Part shown: in pieces, positions 1 to 14,028 of the stretch
Position numbering within the stretch: the stretch's first letter is position 1
Layout of the letters: each line of letters begins with the position of its first letter
Source: Bimastos eiseni
Lineage: Eukaryota > Annelida > Clitellata > Crassiclitellata > Lumbricidae
Assembly (NCBI GenBank): GCA_959347315.1
Contig: OY365806.1
Location: forward strand, 36,450,264-36,514,263
Direction: 5' to 3'
DNA length: 64,000 nucleotides
The notes under the pieces: model-generated
The model's input: the letters and a program-made list of their open reading frames with translations, nothing else
Database searches by the model: none
What the model was told of the DNA's origin: nothing
Program-made: the position numbers and the translations under genes

Positions 1-206
1 CCGTGCTAAGTCAATTCCAACTAAGACATATTCAAATGAAGTTGTCACTTTATGGTAGGTCGTTACCAGAATGGTGAACTTGATATCTAGCCTAAAGCAT
101 GCTTACACCAATATAGTTAATTATTTATATAGTGCCACTATAAATATATTTATGTTATACTTATATAATTATATATATATCTAATTTTCTATGTGTATAC
201 TGTATA

Positions 207-252
<46 letters not shown>

Positions 253-3200
253 GAAGCTACTTAGTACAGTGCCTTGAACACATTGACTGTCACCTACGAG
301 TTCACTCGTAGTTAAAATGTTGCCTCCATACGCCACCTATGAGTTAACTCGTAGTTACTGTAAACGACACCATACGATTTGGTGGGTGATGGTTTGGTGG
401 GTGATTTGATGGGTATGACAAATTGTTTTTGCATCCTTATTATGGAAACACAGTGAAATGAATATTATATCACTAAATCTAGTATTGTATAAATTTTGCC
501 ATTATGGTTGGCTTTGCATAGTGGTCATATTGTATGTAGTGGTGAATGTGTTAAGTACCTAACAGAGGTATCTATGGAGTAGGAAGAGTGTAGTATAGTT
601 GTAACCATACTGTGTATATTTTATCAAATTGAATTTGTTAAATTTAATAGGATTATGTTGTTTGGGTTATTGATTTTAAACTGCTTTTTACATCCTTTGG
701 GCTCTGAGTGTAAGAATCTATCCTAATCTGTGCCATTCATGTGTCATATTTCTATAAATTATTTCTTAAAGTAATAAACCTCCTTCTGGTTCAAAGTTCT
801 GATGGTCACTGACTGCATAACTTCTTAACGGTATGATTTTCGTGTTTTCCTGTAGGTATCGGCCTCCAGATGTACTTTTAGGTTCTACTGAGTATTCAAC
901 ACAGATCGATATGTGGTATGTGTGATTGTATGTGTTTGTATACTAATTATTATCTACGTTATGTACTTTCATCTGAGAGCTTTTGTGGACACAGATCATT
1001 GCTCTCAGTCTGCTAATGGAATTTGCTGACAGTCACGAGTATTATAATTGCACATTTAGTTAGTGCCTCTTTTGAAGGGGTTATATGATGACGATGCTGT
1101 TAATTGCAACTGTAGTAGTAGATTTTATTCTTTGGCATTTTTGGTTTCATTGACCCATTGGATTTGACCAAGTTTATCCAATTGATTCTGACATTTGACT
1201 ATGAAAGCGACCTTCAGTTAATATCTTGTGCTCTACAATGATGCTAGACATCATTAGATTACTTAAATAGATAAGAAAGTTCATGAGCTCAATGTTGTTT
1301 GTGTTTGGGTAAAACAAGAGTAGTGAGTGGGTGTATCAGGGCTAATGGGTGAGCACTGAGCAGTGATGAAAAGATAAGTAGAGCTGACAATGGTGATTGC
1401 AGTATTTCTTTCCAGGGGAGTTGGCTGCATCTTCAGTGAAATGGCTTCGGGACATCCTCTTTTCCCAGGATCCACTGTCGACGAACAGCTGCATCTGATT
1501 GTTAAGATGCTTGGTACACCTAATGAGAACACGTGGACCGGCGGAGCAGCATGGCTCGAAGAATTTGCCACTTATAGCTTTCACTTCCACAGACCAGAGC
1601 CTTGGGTCAAACATGTGCCAAGGTATGTGTTTACACCATCCCTTAACCGTTTAATGACCAGCATGTACCAAGTATGGGAGACCAATGCAGCTAGTCGCTA
1701 AAGGATTAAGAACCTCACAAAGGTATTCATGAAGTGATTGATGTTAGATCTCAATAATAGTGCCAAAGGTATTCATTTACAGCACTGGTTCTGGTGCTTT
1801 TACTTAACAGCACATCTAAGAAAGTAATGATTCTTAATCAGTACTTCCTGAAAATACTGTATGATTTTCCAGTTGACCTGCTGTAGTAATGGTTTTCTGC
1901 TGAGGTGTAATGTTGTAATATCTAGTAGTAAGCACCTGCCTTTGCCACTATTTTGGGGTTTGTTTACGGGCACATTGGCAGAACGGAAAAGAATTCCAGA
2001 TGTTGTGTGATGCAACAATGCTTCTTTTGAAGGACATTGATCATTATATATCACCATCATAAAGACTTTTGATTTATTCTTATATTTGGATGCTCTATAC
2101 TGTTGTGTATAAACATATGTTGTGTTAAGTATATGTATAGATTTATGTATACAATACAATACTACTGTTATTTGATATCGCCCTTCTTACAGTTTAGTTC
2201 AGAAGTATCGGAGCATTTATATTGTGTATTTTAAGGATAAGGATGAAACATTTTGCTGAAAGTCTAATAAATTTGCTATCAACCTTCAGTTACACACCTG
2301 TTGTGTGTTGTACAAGGTACAGAAGAGCATGCTTAAGAAAATAATGTCCTTTGCAGGTTGGATCCGGACGGCACTGCACTTTTGTCTGAGTTCCTGCAGG
2401 TGAGTTGTTACTTTTGCAGACCTTTTTTCGTTAAGGGTAGCGACATTGTGCTAATCCAGGTTTTGGACTAACACTGCCCAAAAGCAACATTAGTGGAGTA
2501 CTTTTGGAAAAATTCCGATATTTTACTAGAGGAAGCATGTACACTATGGAGTGAGACATAAGACACAGACAAACACAGATACAGGCAAGGAGAGGGACAG
2601 AAACATATGTACTAAACAGGTGTTGGAATCTAACTCTTTTATATATTGAATAAATTGAAAGGTGATGTTTTTAATCTTGGTGGGATGTTTGGCAGATAGT
2701 ACCACAAGGAGTTTTCTTGAAAATAGTTGCAATGAATTAGAATTGGATTAGAGTTTCGTTACTTAGTGGATGGTGATTGCATGGCTCGTTCCAATGAATT
2801 GTGAGTTTGAATTTTGCTTAGAAGCACCTTGACTGCATTACAACATTGGCACTATGGAAGTTTGTAGATTATAATTGGTTATAAGATTATAGACTACTGG
2901 CCACTGTAAGTGAATCTGAGAATATTGAGTCACACTGACTCTGAAAATATTGTATTTTGTTTTTGTATATTTACAGTATGACAGTCGGAAGAGGATTTCA
3001 GCACAAGATGCGCTGAGAAACCGTTATTTTGAGTCACTTGGAGCAGCCATTCACAGTCTGCCAGACAGTATGTTTTATTTGACTATTGAATGATTTTCTA
3101 TGTTCAATTATAGGGGTTTGTTTGATTTAATGAACAGTTGGCAAAGCGAGCGGTGTCTTTGGCTAATTTTGTGGCCAGTGGTACAGCTGTTTGTGTAATT

Positions 3201-4935
3201 GTATGGGTGGCTAGTAAAGGAAATAGCGGGACATTTATGTTTGTGCTGTTTAAAAACCAACAATAGGGCTATGTAAATATCATTAATTCATTCAGAATTT
3301 GTGTGTAGCACCTCTTCAAGGTGACTACTCAGAGGCGCTTCCAACCCCAGCGCGGCCAAATAAAACAGTCTTAAGATGAGAGTGGACTGCCTGAGAGGAA
3401 ATTCTAGGAAGGAGGGAGCAGAGCGTCAAAGGGAGGCCATTTCAAATCGAGGGTCCTACCACTGAGAATGCACGACTCTGCCTGATGGTGGTGCGAGCAC
3501 GAGGAACACAGATGAGACCCTGTTCAACCGATCGGAGGGTGATGTTCTTCAGAATGGTTGGCTGTGAGAAGTGCAAACAAATTCTTTGCATACTAATTCA
3601 ATGCAGCGACTTCTCTAGCGCCATTATACCATTGCAGAAGGCATCAATCTATGGTTGTTTGATGTGCTTCATAGTTTATGCTGCACCAGCTGTTTGGAAC
3701 ATACTGCCAAAAGACTTTTGCCAGTTTGCTCATGCTCTTATCTCGCCTGTTAATTTATCTTCCTGTGCTTGCACTCTCCTCTGCTAGTTTCTGCTCATCC
3801 CTGAAATCCCAAACTGTTTAAGCTATCCTATCATAATTGTACTCCTGCTCCACTGAACGACAACGACCACCACCATCATTGATTACTACTGCAGCACCAT
3901 GCTGTCTCCTTGGTTTGACCTTCCCTTATTCTGATCTGATACTTGAATGGACAAAGTACTCTGTCTGTTGAAGACTTTATTTGATATGACATCGATGAAT
4001 CCACTGGTCTCCTTCTGGCAGTTTTGTGCAGCACTGAAAAATTTGTAAGATTTTTAGTTACATTGGCTGTTATTGATTGGATTGGTTGAGTGTTTGTTTT
4101 ATTGACTTGATATTGATTTTATTTTTGCTGCCTGATTAATTGATTTATTTGGAGTAATGCAACAAATATTGAGTGAGTGATTTCACTGGATATGCTGTAT
4201 TTTGCTACAGTTGCCTCAATATTCAGTCTGCCTGGCATCGTCTTACAAAGGGATCCAGGTAGAGTTGCCGCTTCAGCAGCCAGTGCAGGTGGGTTGCATT
4301 ATCTCTACTCGTTTATTTTTTTATCAAAGATTCCAGGTAGAACTGCCACTGTGCAGATGCGTTTTGATGACAGGTAGTGGCTATATGTTTTTGACTGATG
4401 CTTCTGTCAAGACCAGAATTGGGTTTGAGACAAATATCAACTGAACCACAGAGAAATTTGGCAATCAGACAAACTTGCTTTAAGGGTTTCATATAATTAT
4501 GGGCAAGGTAAACCTTTGCATGTCAGGTACTTTTAGTTGTTGTTAGGGGTTTAGGTTCATTTCACCCATTATGAGTAAAAGCTTTATATCTTAGCAGCTA
4601 CTGAATATAGTGTTACAATTTCTACGGGATTATCGCAACTTTTAACCAAATACCACAAGAATACTTAGCCTGCTTGACAAGTTATCAAAGATTGCAATTT
4701 TGTGCCTTTGATACATGAATGGTTCAAAACTTCCTGAATAAAGTTCCATGTGCTTCTCACTAGTTTGGATGTTTTTGAGTACCATTTCAAGAGGTTTTTA
4801 TAAACACTGCTACACAAAACACATATGCAAATGCGTCGATGTATACATTTGCGCACATGGAGATAAAAGCATGCGTGCAACTTGGATTGTGATGTTGTTG
4901 CAGGTCGACCAGCCAGACAGAGCATGCTTCTCTAA
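1..4935 (+). CDS. CDK17: Cyclin-dependent kinase of the PCTAIRE family (CDK17-like), 3' part
   Basis: Seven coding exons join in frame: 1-54, 856-915, 1416-1622, 2357-2399, 2977-3067, 4211-4258 and 4904-4935 (TAA at 4933-4935); the 5' part of the gene is outside the window. The joined protein runs from the activation segment ([20 protein letters not shown]) through [18 protein letters not shown], the [19 protein letters not shown] helix and LGTP to the end of the kinase C-lobe ([14 protein letters not shown]). The short tail keeps SIFSL, LQRDPG and a final RQSMLL, which resembles the CDK17 tail more than that of CDK16. All splice phases agree and each junction has GT-AG ends. The family is known as Ser/Thr kinases activated by cyclin Y-type partners and acting in vesicle traffic and neurite biology. 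A near-repeat of the exon 6 donor region (CCAGGTAGA...) occurs at about 4333 and could be a decoy donor. The N-terminal half cannot be judged here. Confidence 0.93.
209..246. repeat. (TA)n microsatellite in a CDK17 intron
   Basis: An uninterrupted AT run of about 38 bases. The rest of 55-855 is intron with no other structure seen. Confidence 0.9.
3286..3560 (+). repeat. Dispersed non-coding repeat (GTAGCACCTCTTCAAG family), in CDK17 intron
   Basis: GTAGCACCTCTTCAAG followed by ACTCAGAGGCGCTTCC matches a second copy at 24552 (TATAGCCCACTTCAAG, TTCAGAGGTGCTTCC). GC content is higher than the intron around it, and the text continues with a GAGCACGAGGAACACA segment. No terminal repeats or coding part recognised; class unknown. 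Confidence 0.45.
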
Positions 4936-6219
4936 GCCATGGTTTCAGGGCGATTCGTGATATAAAGAAAGGAAAATTACTCACTGATCTCTTTCTCTTT
5001 ACTGAGTTGCATCGCAGATGATACAGAATGCAGCTCAGCTCAGCATTCGAAACGAACTGTTTGCCGTGGAAATGATAGTCACAGCTAACTAACAAAGTGA
5101 TGATGTTAGTCGAGTACCATATCATAAATTTAATGTGTTACTTTGGTTGGAATAATTTATGACATATCTCAAGCATAGTAGCTAATGGAAAATGCACACA
5201 AAACATATATGTACATGCAGATATGTTATATGTTTACTGGTGTATAGGTGCAAGTTTATGTATAGTGTATATGCATCTGTGCGTTAGTAAGGCTCCACGA
5301 CGTCTGCACTGCAGGCCTCAAGGTGCTTCATGTATTGGCAGGTTAATTATGTAATGCGCTGTTTGGTCACTCTAGGTGCAAGTGGTGCAATAGGAAATGT
5401 GATGTTATATCTTGTGTACATAATACTACTTAAGAACTCAGTCTCATGGGGCTGTATTTGGGAGTCACATTGTGTGCTGTGTTATAACGAGGTTTTGTTG
5501 CGATGATGGCATTTTCTAGAGCTGAATTTAATTAGATCACTGCCCTGATTGTGTTCTGAAAGAATGCTGTTATAGCAGGATAAGGTTATTCCGGTGTATA
5601 TAATATTTATTATGTACATATGCGTATGTATACACATATGCATAATTGCAAGTCCTAGTGTAAATATGCATGAATTCCTGTATATGTGTAGCTTTATACA
5701 AATGCACAATTTAGTGGCATTTTCCTGGGCTAGCATTGATCAGTTGATTCATGTGCCACGTAATTCACTCTTTTTTCCGTACACATTCAGTTTGGTTGCC
5801 TAGTTGGGAGAAACAGACTTCTGACAAATGTCTAAACTATAAGTGAGAACACATGATTTGGTCCATATGTTTGTCTGTTCAATTCAGATCTGATGGCAAG
5901 TAGTATAAATTATAATGATATGAATCAACAAATATAGTCTTACTCTAGCCCATAATTTAACAAGTTTTGGGAGGAGACAAGGAACAAAAGTAGGTGGACA
6001 AAACCCATGGCCATTTAGAAACTGCTGAACTTTGAATTACATTTTGTTTCTGTTCTCAGCTCTGCTGTTTCAAAATCTACATTTTAGTGCACACATACAC
6101 TGTGACCCCTAATGATGATAGGAAAATAAGTAATAAATTATCATCGATTTTTAGAATTCCGAAACCATTTTAATCTTGACATATTATCTAGTGCTGCGTA
6201 AAATACGATGACTCCTGTC
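4936..6219. other. Intergenic, 3' side of CDK17
   Basis: The first part is presumably CDK17 3'UTR. AT-rich, with TATGTA-rich stretches near 5190-5280 and 5600-5660; no gene or clear polyadenylation signal seen. Confidence 0.5.
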
Positions 6220-6625
6220 CAGTGTTCCCTCTAAACTGTGCACATGTGCGCACGCACATGGGTTATAAAGCCAGTGCGCACAAGAACTTAGTGTGTGTGC
6301 AAATATTTTTTTGAAAAAAATATAAAGATGAGCTGTGAGTCCATATTTAGCTGGAATTGCAAATATATTGATAGCTAATTACAATTACGTACAATACGAT
6401 GTAGGCCTATGCATCATTTGTTTTAAGACACATTCTGAATAAAGGACTTTCTTAGGTTATAACAGAACGTGTCACCACAGACTTTTAGATGAATCGTGTT
6501 TTTGGTATAACTATCGTCGCATTCAGCTCGAGCTTGTGCAAACAAATTTTTGGCCAACCATCTATAAGGTATTGCAAACACAACATTTCTTGCACACAGT
6601 CTCCAAAAAATTGGAGGAAACATTG
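6220..6625. mobile_element. Non-autonomous hAT element (CAGTGTTCCCTCTAA ends)
   Basis: Terminal inverted repeats CAGTGTTCCCTCTAA at the left and TTGGAGGAAACATTG at the right, flanked by 8-bp direct repeats CTCCTGTC / CTCCTGTT. The GTGCGCAC-rich segment just inside the left end is shared with the copy at 53511-53908. No transposase. Confidence 0.75.
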
Positions 6626-6734
6626 CTCCTGTTATCCACTAATGATGTTGATTGCATCAACATTCGAGTGTTAACAGTATTTTCAAAAGTTTTTAAATGT
6701 TGTCGATAAGCCGCTATAGTTCAAATTTATTCTT

Positions 6735-7492
6735 TTATTTTAATTATATTAGACTACAAAGTGTCTGCCTATGGCCTCAATACAAGCTTCGAGATGTGTG
6801 CACTGTTGGTCAATATCAGCATCAATGACCAGCTGATCAAATTCATCCCATTCATCAACGACTCACAATTGAAGTTCTTCAATGTATCAGATTTTTTCCT
6901 GTAAACCTTCTCTTGCGTTATCCTTGAAGGCAACAATTTTTCCAACAGCAGACGATCCCGGTAATAGACTCCATTTATTTTCACTCCCGAGTCTATGAAG
7001 TGGATTTGCATATTTCCAAGAGCCGAAACACCAACTGAAACTATGACTGATCGACTAAATGTCGAGCGAGTACGAAGCAAACGAACAGCTGAGTTGTTTT
7101 TCTTTAGAGTTCCGGCAGCAGCGCACACATGATCATTCTCACAGTTGTTTGGTGTAACGATAGTAAACAATTTTTCATCTGTAGACCATATAAAATTTAC
7201 CATTTGACCAGGATAGCGATCTAACAGTTGCATTGAACGTTCAAGCCATGCAAGCTTTTGGCTTCTGTTAACTCCATTGCTCGACGTTTCCTACCACATT
7301 TTTAGTCTGTGGTACATTTTCTAGTTTTGCTTATAAAAATTGTATTTAAATGATGTAATTATGACATAGATATTTAGCAGAGCCATTAATAAATTAAAAA
7401 CATTTTGATAAATATGTCAGGATTAAAAATTGACGAATATTTACTATTTATTTTCATGTCATCATAGGGGTCGTTTTTTCCTAGACACAGTG
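6735..7492 (-). pseudogene. Decayed mariner-family transposase with one terminus
   Basis: The minus strand starts with a mariner-like end, CACTGTGTCTAGGAAA (to 7492, followed by TA), then a degenerate leader, a fragment of transposase with FIWSTDEKLFTI (first catalytic Asp), RLLRTRSTFSRSVIVSVGVS and GVKINGVYYRD, and a C-terminal scrap. The N-terminal helix-turn-helix region and the segment with the second and third catalytic Asp are deleted or frameshifted, and the other terminus is missing. It is clearly related to the larger mariner at 15942-17650 but more diverged. Confidence 0.8.
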
Positions 7493-8301
7493 TATGTATT
7501 TGTACAGCTGTACATGGGTGTGTGTAGTGTCAGTACATACAATACATGTATGTCTGTTAATACTCGGCATGTGTTGTATATCATGTATTATGCTAGTAGA
7601 TATGTATTTCTTTGTGTATGTATATATGCACATGTCTATGTGTGTTTATATATTTGTCAATTAAAATACTTATATGGCACATTTTCCAAATGCTGTCTAA
7701 GTGATTGATAGAAATCACTGAGATGCTTGTAACGAGGTTCTAAATATTTCAAACAAGCTTCTGACCTGGCTTAGTGTGGAAAATCAAATAGGCTTAACGT
7801 GTGCATATGTATATATATATATATTTATTTGCAAGTGAAGTGTTAGCATCTTCAGCATATAGACAAATATATGCATATTGGTATGTAGAGCTCAAGTGCA
7901 AATTTAGTGTGCTAAGTATATACTTTTATTTTATATAGGGGTATTGGCGTCCTAGTAGCACTCCACCTTTACACAGTTTCTGCCATGCTAGTCCTTCAGC
8001 CAATAGGTCTTACAATACATGTACCAGATGTTGCAATAAGGATATAGACACACAAAAGTAACAGTGAAAAACTGTGTCCTAAGAAATTGTATCTTTCTCA
8101 TATGAAAGTACTAAAAACACTGACTGGGTAGTATCCTTGACTTTGAATACCATTCAGATGAGATCAAGTCATTCTGATGTGTAGAGAATTAATTTTAGGC
8201 CAACTTGGCACATAATTCATTTGGTTAATTTTGTTTGTTTGTTATTAACAGTTAAGACCTCGAGTATTTCATGTGAAATTAAATGGTGTGCATCCTCTGC
8301 T
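7493..8301. other. Intergenic, simple-sequence rich
   Basis: TATGTA/TGTATG-rich tract (7490-7670) and a short TA run near 7810-7830. No gene seen. Confidence 0.5.
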
Positions 8302-8516
8302 GCATACATACATACATACATGCATACATACATGCATGCATGCATGCATGCACGCATACATACATAAACACATGCATACATACATAAACACATACATACA
8401 CACAAACATGCATGCATACATACATACATACATACATACACACATACATACATACACACACATACGTACATACATACTTGCATACATACATACATACATA
8501 CTTGCATACATAGTGT
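8302..8516. repeat. (ACAT)n microsatellite with GCAT variants
   Basis: About 215 bases of imperfect CATA/CATG tetranucleotide repeats. Because four bases do not fit the codon, it produces long spurious reading frames on both strands. Confidence 0.95.
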
Positions 8517-10059
8517 GTGTGTATGTACAATGGAACCTCTTCACATCTTTGAATGTTATGAGAAGGTTCTAGTGTCTATGCATTAGAATTTGGATTGTGT
8601 TTAAGATTTTCTCTTTACTGCTAATCTTGGTCTACTTGGCTTCATTGCTGGTGCTTTTGAGGACTTTTAAACAAATGTCTTGGCAGCTTCTGAGCAACAT
8701 TTTATGGCTTGTGTAATGTCCTTTTGCAGATTTTACTAAATTAATTTTAGTTTAATGAGCAACCTTTTACTCCAGAATACCATTGCCAGAGTGCCTATCT
8801 CAGTTCTCAGTTATTTCAGAATTATTTCAATGAAATAATTGCATGCTTTTCTCAACGTACTTTGACGTCATTTACATAAATTAGAATAACCTTGTAGAGG
8901 TGCTTAGAAAGCATTTTGAAATTGTTCAGTTACATTACATTTTATGTAACCTCGCATTTACATGGATTCATTTCACTCTTGAAACTTATCACATAGTGTA
9001 TGACTAAAGTGCTTATTCTAATGAAACATGGATCCCAATTTAACCTAGCTTTAGAATGCAGCTCCATTACTTTACAACCTATTGGTAGAGAATATGGCTT
9101 TCAATTGTAGCATTAATTGGCATTTATTTATCTTATTTGTTCTAATTGAGGCCCACCCAGAGTAACCAGAACCAGAGGAATATGTGTTATGATGTTAAAT
9201 AGATAATGTGTGCATTAGAGTACTTGGTTTTCAGTAAACTATTTTATGTGAATATATCTAATATATAATATCTCTATAATTATACAACTTTAGCAAGTAA
9301 TTAAGGGTATGCAGTGTTCAAAATTATTCTGTTTGCAGATTGATTACTGAGGAATAATTATTTCTTGTTCTGTGTGGTTGAGTTTATAGCAGTCACTGTC
9401 AACAATTTTTTGTTTGGGTATGCTTTGTATACTGAGTTTTATTGAAGAATGTTTGAAGTTACTGTTTACTTGTGTATTTTGAATTGAAGTATTATAGAAA
9501 TCATTTGAGGAAGACATAAACTTATGACACAAACGTTTGCCAATCACTCTGAAGGCTTCGGGAACTTTCGATGACTCCAATAACTGCTGAGAACAGCTGA
9601 CAACTGAATTACTGAGCTGTGAGAAATGTGATGATTCTAGCACTTACGATTTGTTACTTGTGTTTCTGTGATACAGGTCATGTGCTTGACCTATGACCTT
9701 TGCATAAGCCAGACAAAAATCAAACAGGTGCCTCTCTGTGACTCTGCTGCTCCAATCTAGAACATCTCTGAATTTGGCTTTGTGGTTCTGTAAGAGATGA
9801 TATGGCTGGTTTTATGCATACTTGGCTGTTACCAGTTTCTGATGGAAATTTTTTAAACAATTAATTAATTCATAGAAATTAATTGTTTTCCATACATATA
9901 ATGAATATGTATAATTGGTGAATATATCATAAAGCATATATAGACATGTTCTTATTTAGAAAAGTATAAAAATTAAAATATTAGATTTTATCAGTGTTAT
10001 CTCTTATACTTTCTGTGAACTATGTATACAAAATGCATGCGTAATTAATCTATTCCATG

Positions 10060-10094
<35 letters not shown>

Positions 10095-11600
10095 GTGCAT
10101 ACTGGAGTTGCAACAGCTGCTTTAAAGGTTCTGTTTAAAGTTGCAGATGATGACAAGTCTGCTCAGTAGTTTTAGTTGTCAAATCACAGTGAGATGTAAT
10201 AATTGTCGAATATTTCTGTTAAAAAATAATGATGCTATTGATAATGACAATGATGATGTCATGCATATTAGTAAGTTATTATTAACGACATATTATTTGT
10301 GTGAAGAGTTTGTTATGTAGTTAATGTAATATTAGTTGAATAAGTTAATGGCATGCGTGTATTATCATGTTGGAGTTTTTCGATGAAGTTAAAGGTTTGA
10401 TAGGACAAGGCGTAAGACTTCACACAGTATCACATTTTAGAATTTAGGAAAATCCGGCTTTTTTGAGTCAATGTTTAGTGCAGAATTATTGTAGAATTGT
10501 AGACAGTAAAGCAATTCGTTGTTGTCTCAGTTTCCGAACTTTTCCCAGCGTTGGACTTCGATTTCGTTGACTCTGGTTCCCTGCTAGCTTTTGTGTTGTG
10601 CTTTAATACTTTATACATAGTTTTTGCAGTACAAACACTTGTTTCTTGTTCGATATACTACGCATTTAGATGGAATAGTGTTTGTGTCTGCTCGAATTCA
10701 ATGTGGAAACTGTTATAAAGGACTTAAATAAATAAAAGCTATTTTTATGTAGTTGTTGAATCTGTAAATTTCACACTGTATACTTTTCCATTATGAAGAG
10801 ACTCTGCCTCCTGGTCTTTGTCTGTTGATGTTACATTTCTGCAGTGATTTTCTGCGACTCTTTGACAGCCCCACCTCATTTGTCAAAACTGGTTTGCAGT
10901 CTCACAAGATGCGAGCGGGCAGTTTTGTCCTCACGATTTCGTGTTTAGAAACAGATCTTTTAGTTAGACCCTAGCGTGTATTTGTCATGGCGGATGGGAT
11001 TGATTGGATTATGTTGATAAAGATGTGTTAATGTGAAGATTGTAATTATTACTATGACATACTGTGTAGCTTGTGCAGTTTAATATGCTATTTTGTGCAG
11101 ATTAGCAATGCCTACAGGGAAAGTAGTTGAAAATGCAGTTTTCGTGAAACTGTTAAAACCCAGAATTTTTTATTTAGTTTTGACAAATGTTGAAGGGTTA
11201 AGCATGAAAGAATAGTTCTCAATCTTTAGTTAGGTTGTCGTCTGCTTTTTATGTTGATGTTGCTGTTGTTCGCATTTAGGTTTTCCATTATGTTGTTTTT
11301 TTCTGTTTTTATAGAAAAATCTGTTGTGGTTTTCTAGCAGTAATACAAGAAACATTTGAAGCATTCCGTTTGGACAGAAAATCATCTCTGTATTGATGGA
11401 GTTTGACACAAGGCAGAGTTCATGTAGAACATAACCAGTAGAATACCGAACATAGCATGAACTTGGTTTATTGTGGAATTTTGTAGGCCACCTTATCCAA
11501 CTGTTTAGGTCATAAATGGCACTGATATTATCTTCAATTGGCCATTTGCATAGTATTTCAGATACACAATATTTGATTGTGTGGAGTTTTTACTCTACTC
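8517..11600. other. Intergenic, no gene recognised
   Basis: AT-rich with a TA run at about 10057-10096. A 99-codon open frame on the minus strand (9344-9643) has no recognisable motif and no splice context. Nothing else supportable. Confidence 0.5.
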
Positions 11601-11912
11601 CAGCGATTCTCAACCTTTTTAGTTCGGCGACCCTCTGTTAAATTTTCCAAGGTTGTGGTGACCCCAGCTGTAAAATTGATTGGGTTACTGCCTTACCTGC
11701 AAATCATAGTACTAGAAATTAGTAAAGATTAACTTGAGTCACTAAAGTGTTAGTCAGTGTTTTAGTCATAAGCAGGCCTAAGTGAATATTAATTGTCAGA
11801 ACATACGCAATCAACTGTCTTTTTACAAATTCCTGAAGGTTCGAGCTGACCCCTGGCAAATTGTAAGGCGACCCCGTGGTGGTCGCGACCCACAAATGTT
11901 GAAGAACCACTG
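11601..11912. mobile_element. hAT MITE (CAGCGATTCTCAACC ends)
   Basis: Inverted ends CAGCGATTCTCAAC and GTTGAAGAACCACTG flank 312 bp with paired GACCC tracts inside each end. The 8-bp target duplication CTCTACTC is perfect on both sides. It has no coding capacity and is related to 48913-49320. Confidence 0.9.
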
Positions 11913-14028
11913 CTCTACTCAGTACTCAGTCAGTAAGAAAGTAATACTTTCTACCATCAGATGTTGGGAATTTTACCAAGTCTGTAATAGTCCCGTTTAA
12001 TGCATAAGAATCAGGTTTTTCATATTCTGCTGTGCAGTATGTTTCTGGCATGGCATTATGTGGTCTTCTTGGATTGGTCTGCTTCAATTTAAACTCGGAT
12101 TCATTGGCAGTCATTGGTTATTTTGACTTGACGCAATACTAACGATGACCATGCTTCAAAGCATCAACTAACTAGTTTGTTTATTTTTATTTAATAACTC
12201 GCACTACATACCTCCTTTTATTAAATTCTAATTTTCCTTGAAGGAACTTTGATATATGATTTTGAGATTGAACTGTCACTTTTGCAAAAATTCTTTCAGT
12301 TTTATAATCATGCTACATGATGACATTAAGCAGATATGGCTTTATATATTACAGTGCACAACATTTGAGGCCAGTTACTGTAGTTAATTTACAAGACACC
12401 TCGATCAGTAACAGTCTTTGAGTGTGGTCCTGAAGTTGAAGGATCCCATGGCTGATGCACCAGCATGATTACTGACTTCCATAGCACAGAAAAGTGATTG
12501 ACGTTCAGTTTATCAGTCCATTATTCCTTACCCCTCCAATTATTATATCAAGCGCATTAAAATTTGCCGCTCACAGTGGCCTTAGAAGTGGTAACGATTA
12601 AGTTACCCTGAGATATAACCATGGTCATGAGACTAACTGACTTTTTCTTAGCCTTGACATTCAAGGGTGGATAGCCAACATTTCACTTGCTGCCTCATCT
12701 TCCCATTGACAGTGTGTGGTCACTGTTCATTATAGTCAAGTTTGCATGACTTTGAACCCCCCCACCTTTCAATTGACATTCCACAAATTTTCTTTGCTTC
12801 AAAAGTTTTGCACAAAAAAATTTAAGTAGTCTCGTTGTCATGCCAACTTTGCTTTCCAATGGGTATACAGACAAATTTTCACACACAAAACAATTTATTC
12901 CTTATGTTTGACTTGGACAACATTGGACATTGATTGTACAAGTACGAAATCGGCCTTCTTACATATGTTTGAACTTAATCTTGATTATACAAGCATTTCA
13001 ATTCTACTGATCACACCCATGCCGTTAAATTCAATTTTATGAGGAAAGTCTGTGTATATGCCCTCAATCAGTGCCTTCAAGCTTAATATAAGCCATCTTG
13101 ATTCTTGCTTACACCATCTAGTACTGTTGTCTACCACCTAGAATATTTGAAACAAATAGCTAGGCATTCTGAAAACTTGACAAACTGATGAGAAAGAACA
13201 GATGCTTGCTTAACACATTAACAAGATAGTACTTAAAGCAACTGGGAAGCAGTACAGCACTACAGCTCGTCGTTAAGTGTTAAAAGCAAAACATTTTTTT
13301 ACATCTTTTGTTATCAAGGTATAGCCATAGCAATAGATTTTCTTTCACAATTACATTGCTACAGTATCATACCAAGCCAAACCAACTTACAGTAATAGAA
13401 CTGATGTACTGTATGCCAGGTTTCAGTGCAATTTGTGATTGGAAGCAGTGAAGGGCAGAGAGGACCTGTGGGAAGGAGTACAGTTCATCAAGACATTGCA
13501 GTTGGTCGGAATCAGAGGCCCTCTCTATACCTGCTCTCACAATCAGTTCAATTATACAAACCCCATCCACAACTGATTGTTATTTGATTGCTGACTGATT
13601 TTTTTATGTAATGAAGTCTGTAATCTTATTCACCAGATCAACCTGTGTAGATGCCTTTTGAATCGATGCCTTCAAGCACAGTTCAACTGTTTTCATACTT
13701 TGCACAACATGTGTCTGAACCATTCAATTTATCAATATCCTACTAACAAGGTTCAGTTGTGTATTGATCTTACATACTATTTATAGTATACTCTCAATCA
13801 ATACTGCAATCAACTGGTAACTTTATCAAATCAAGTGTCAATAATTATGATAATCTAATTATGATTGACCAGTTAAACAACACTCAGCATTTCTATACTT
13901 GTATCAAGCACTCTCTTACATCGTCATTAGCATATTTGTGCAGACTGAGCTAATGTCATGTTGACCGTCACACTATTTTTTCAAATCCTAAAACCAGGAA
14001 TCAGAAGAAAGATATCTCATATTTTCTG
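11913..14028. other. Region downstream of NAXD, no gene recognised
   Basis: It includes the NAXD 3'UTR in its upper part. A minus-strand stretch at about 13380-13560 is relatively GC-rich with an open frame followed by a possible donor (CTGTAAGT), but I do not recognise the peptide and cannot call it an exon. Confidence 0.45.

Noticed and set aside
4333..4377. Alternative CDK17 exon
   Set aside because: The CCAGGTAGAACTGCC phrase resembles the exon 6 donor but has no acceptor and does not keep the family tail.
8217..8572. Overlapping open frames rich in Met-Tyr-Val-Cys or His-Thr-Tyr
   Set aside because: They are translations of the ACAT microsatellite in every frame.
9344..9643. 99-codon open frame, minus strand
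   Set aside because: No recognisable motif, AT-rich composition, no splice or gene context.
13367..13570. Possible exon downstream of NAXD on the minus strand
   Set aside because: A CTGTAAGT donor-like word ends it, but there is no recognisable peptide and NAXD is already complete at 14029.
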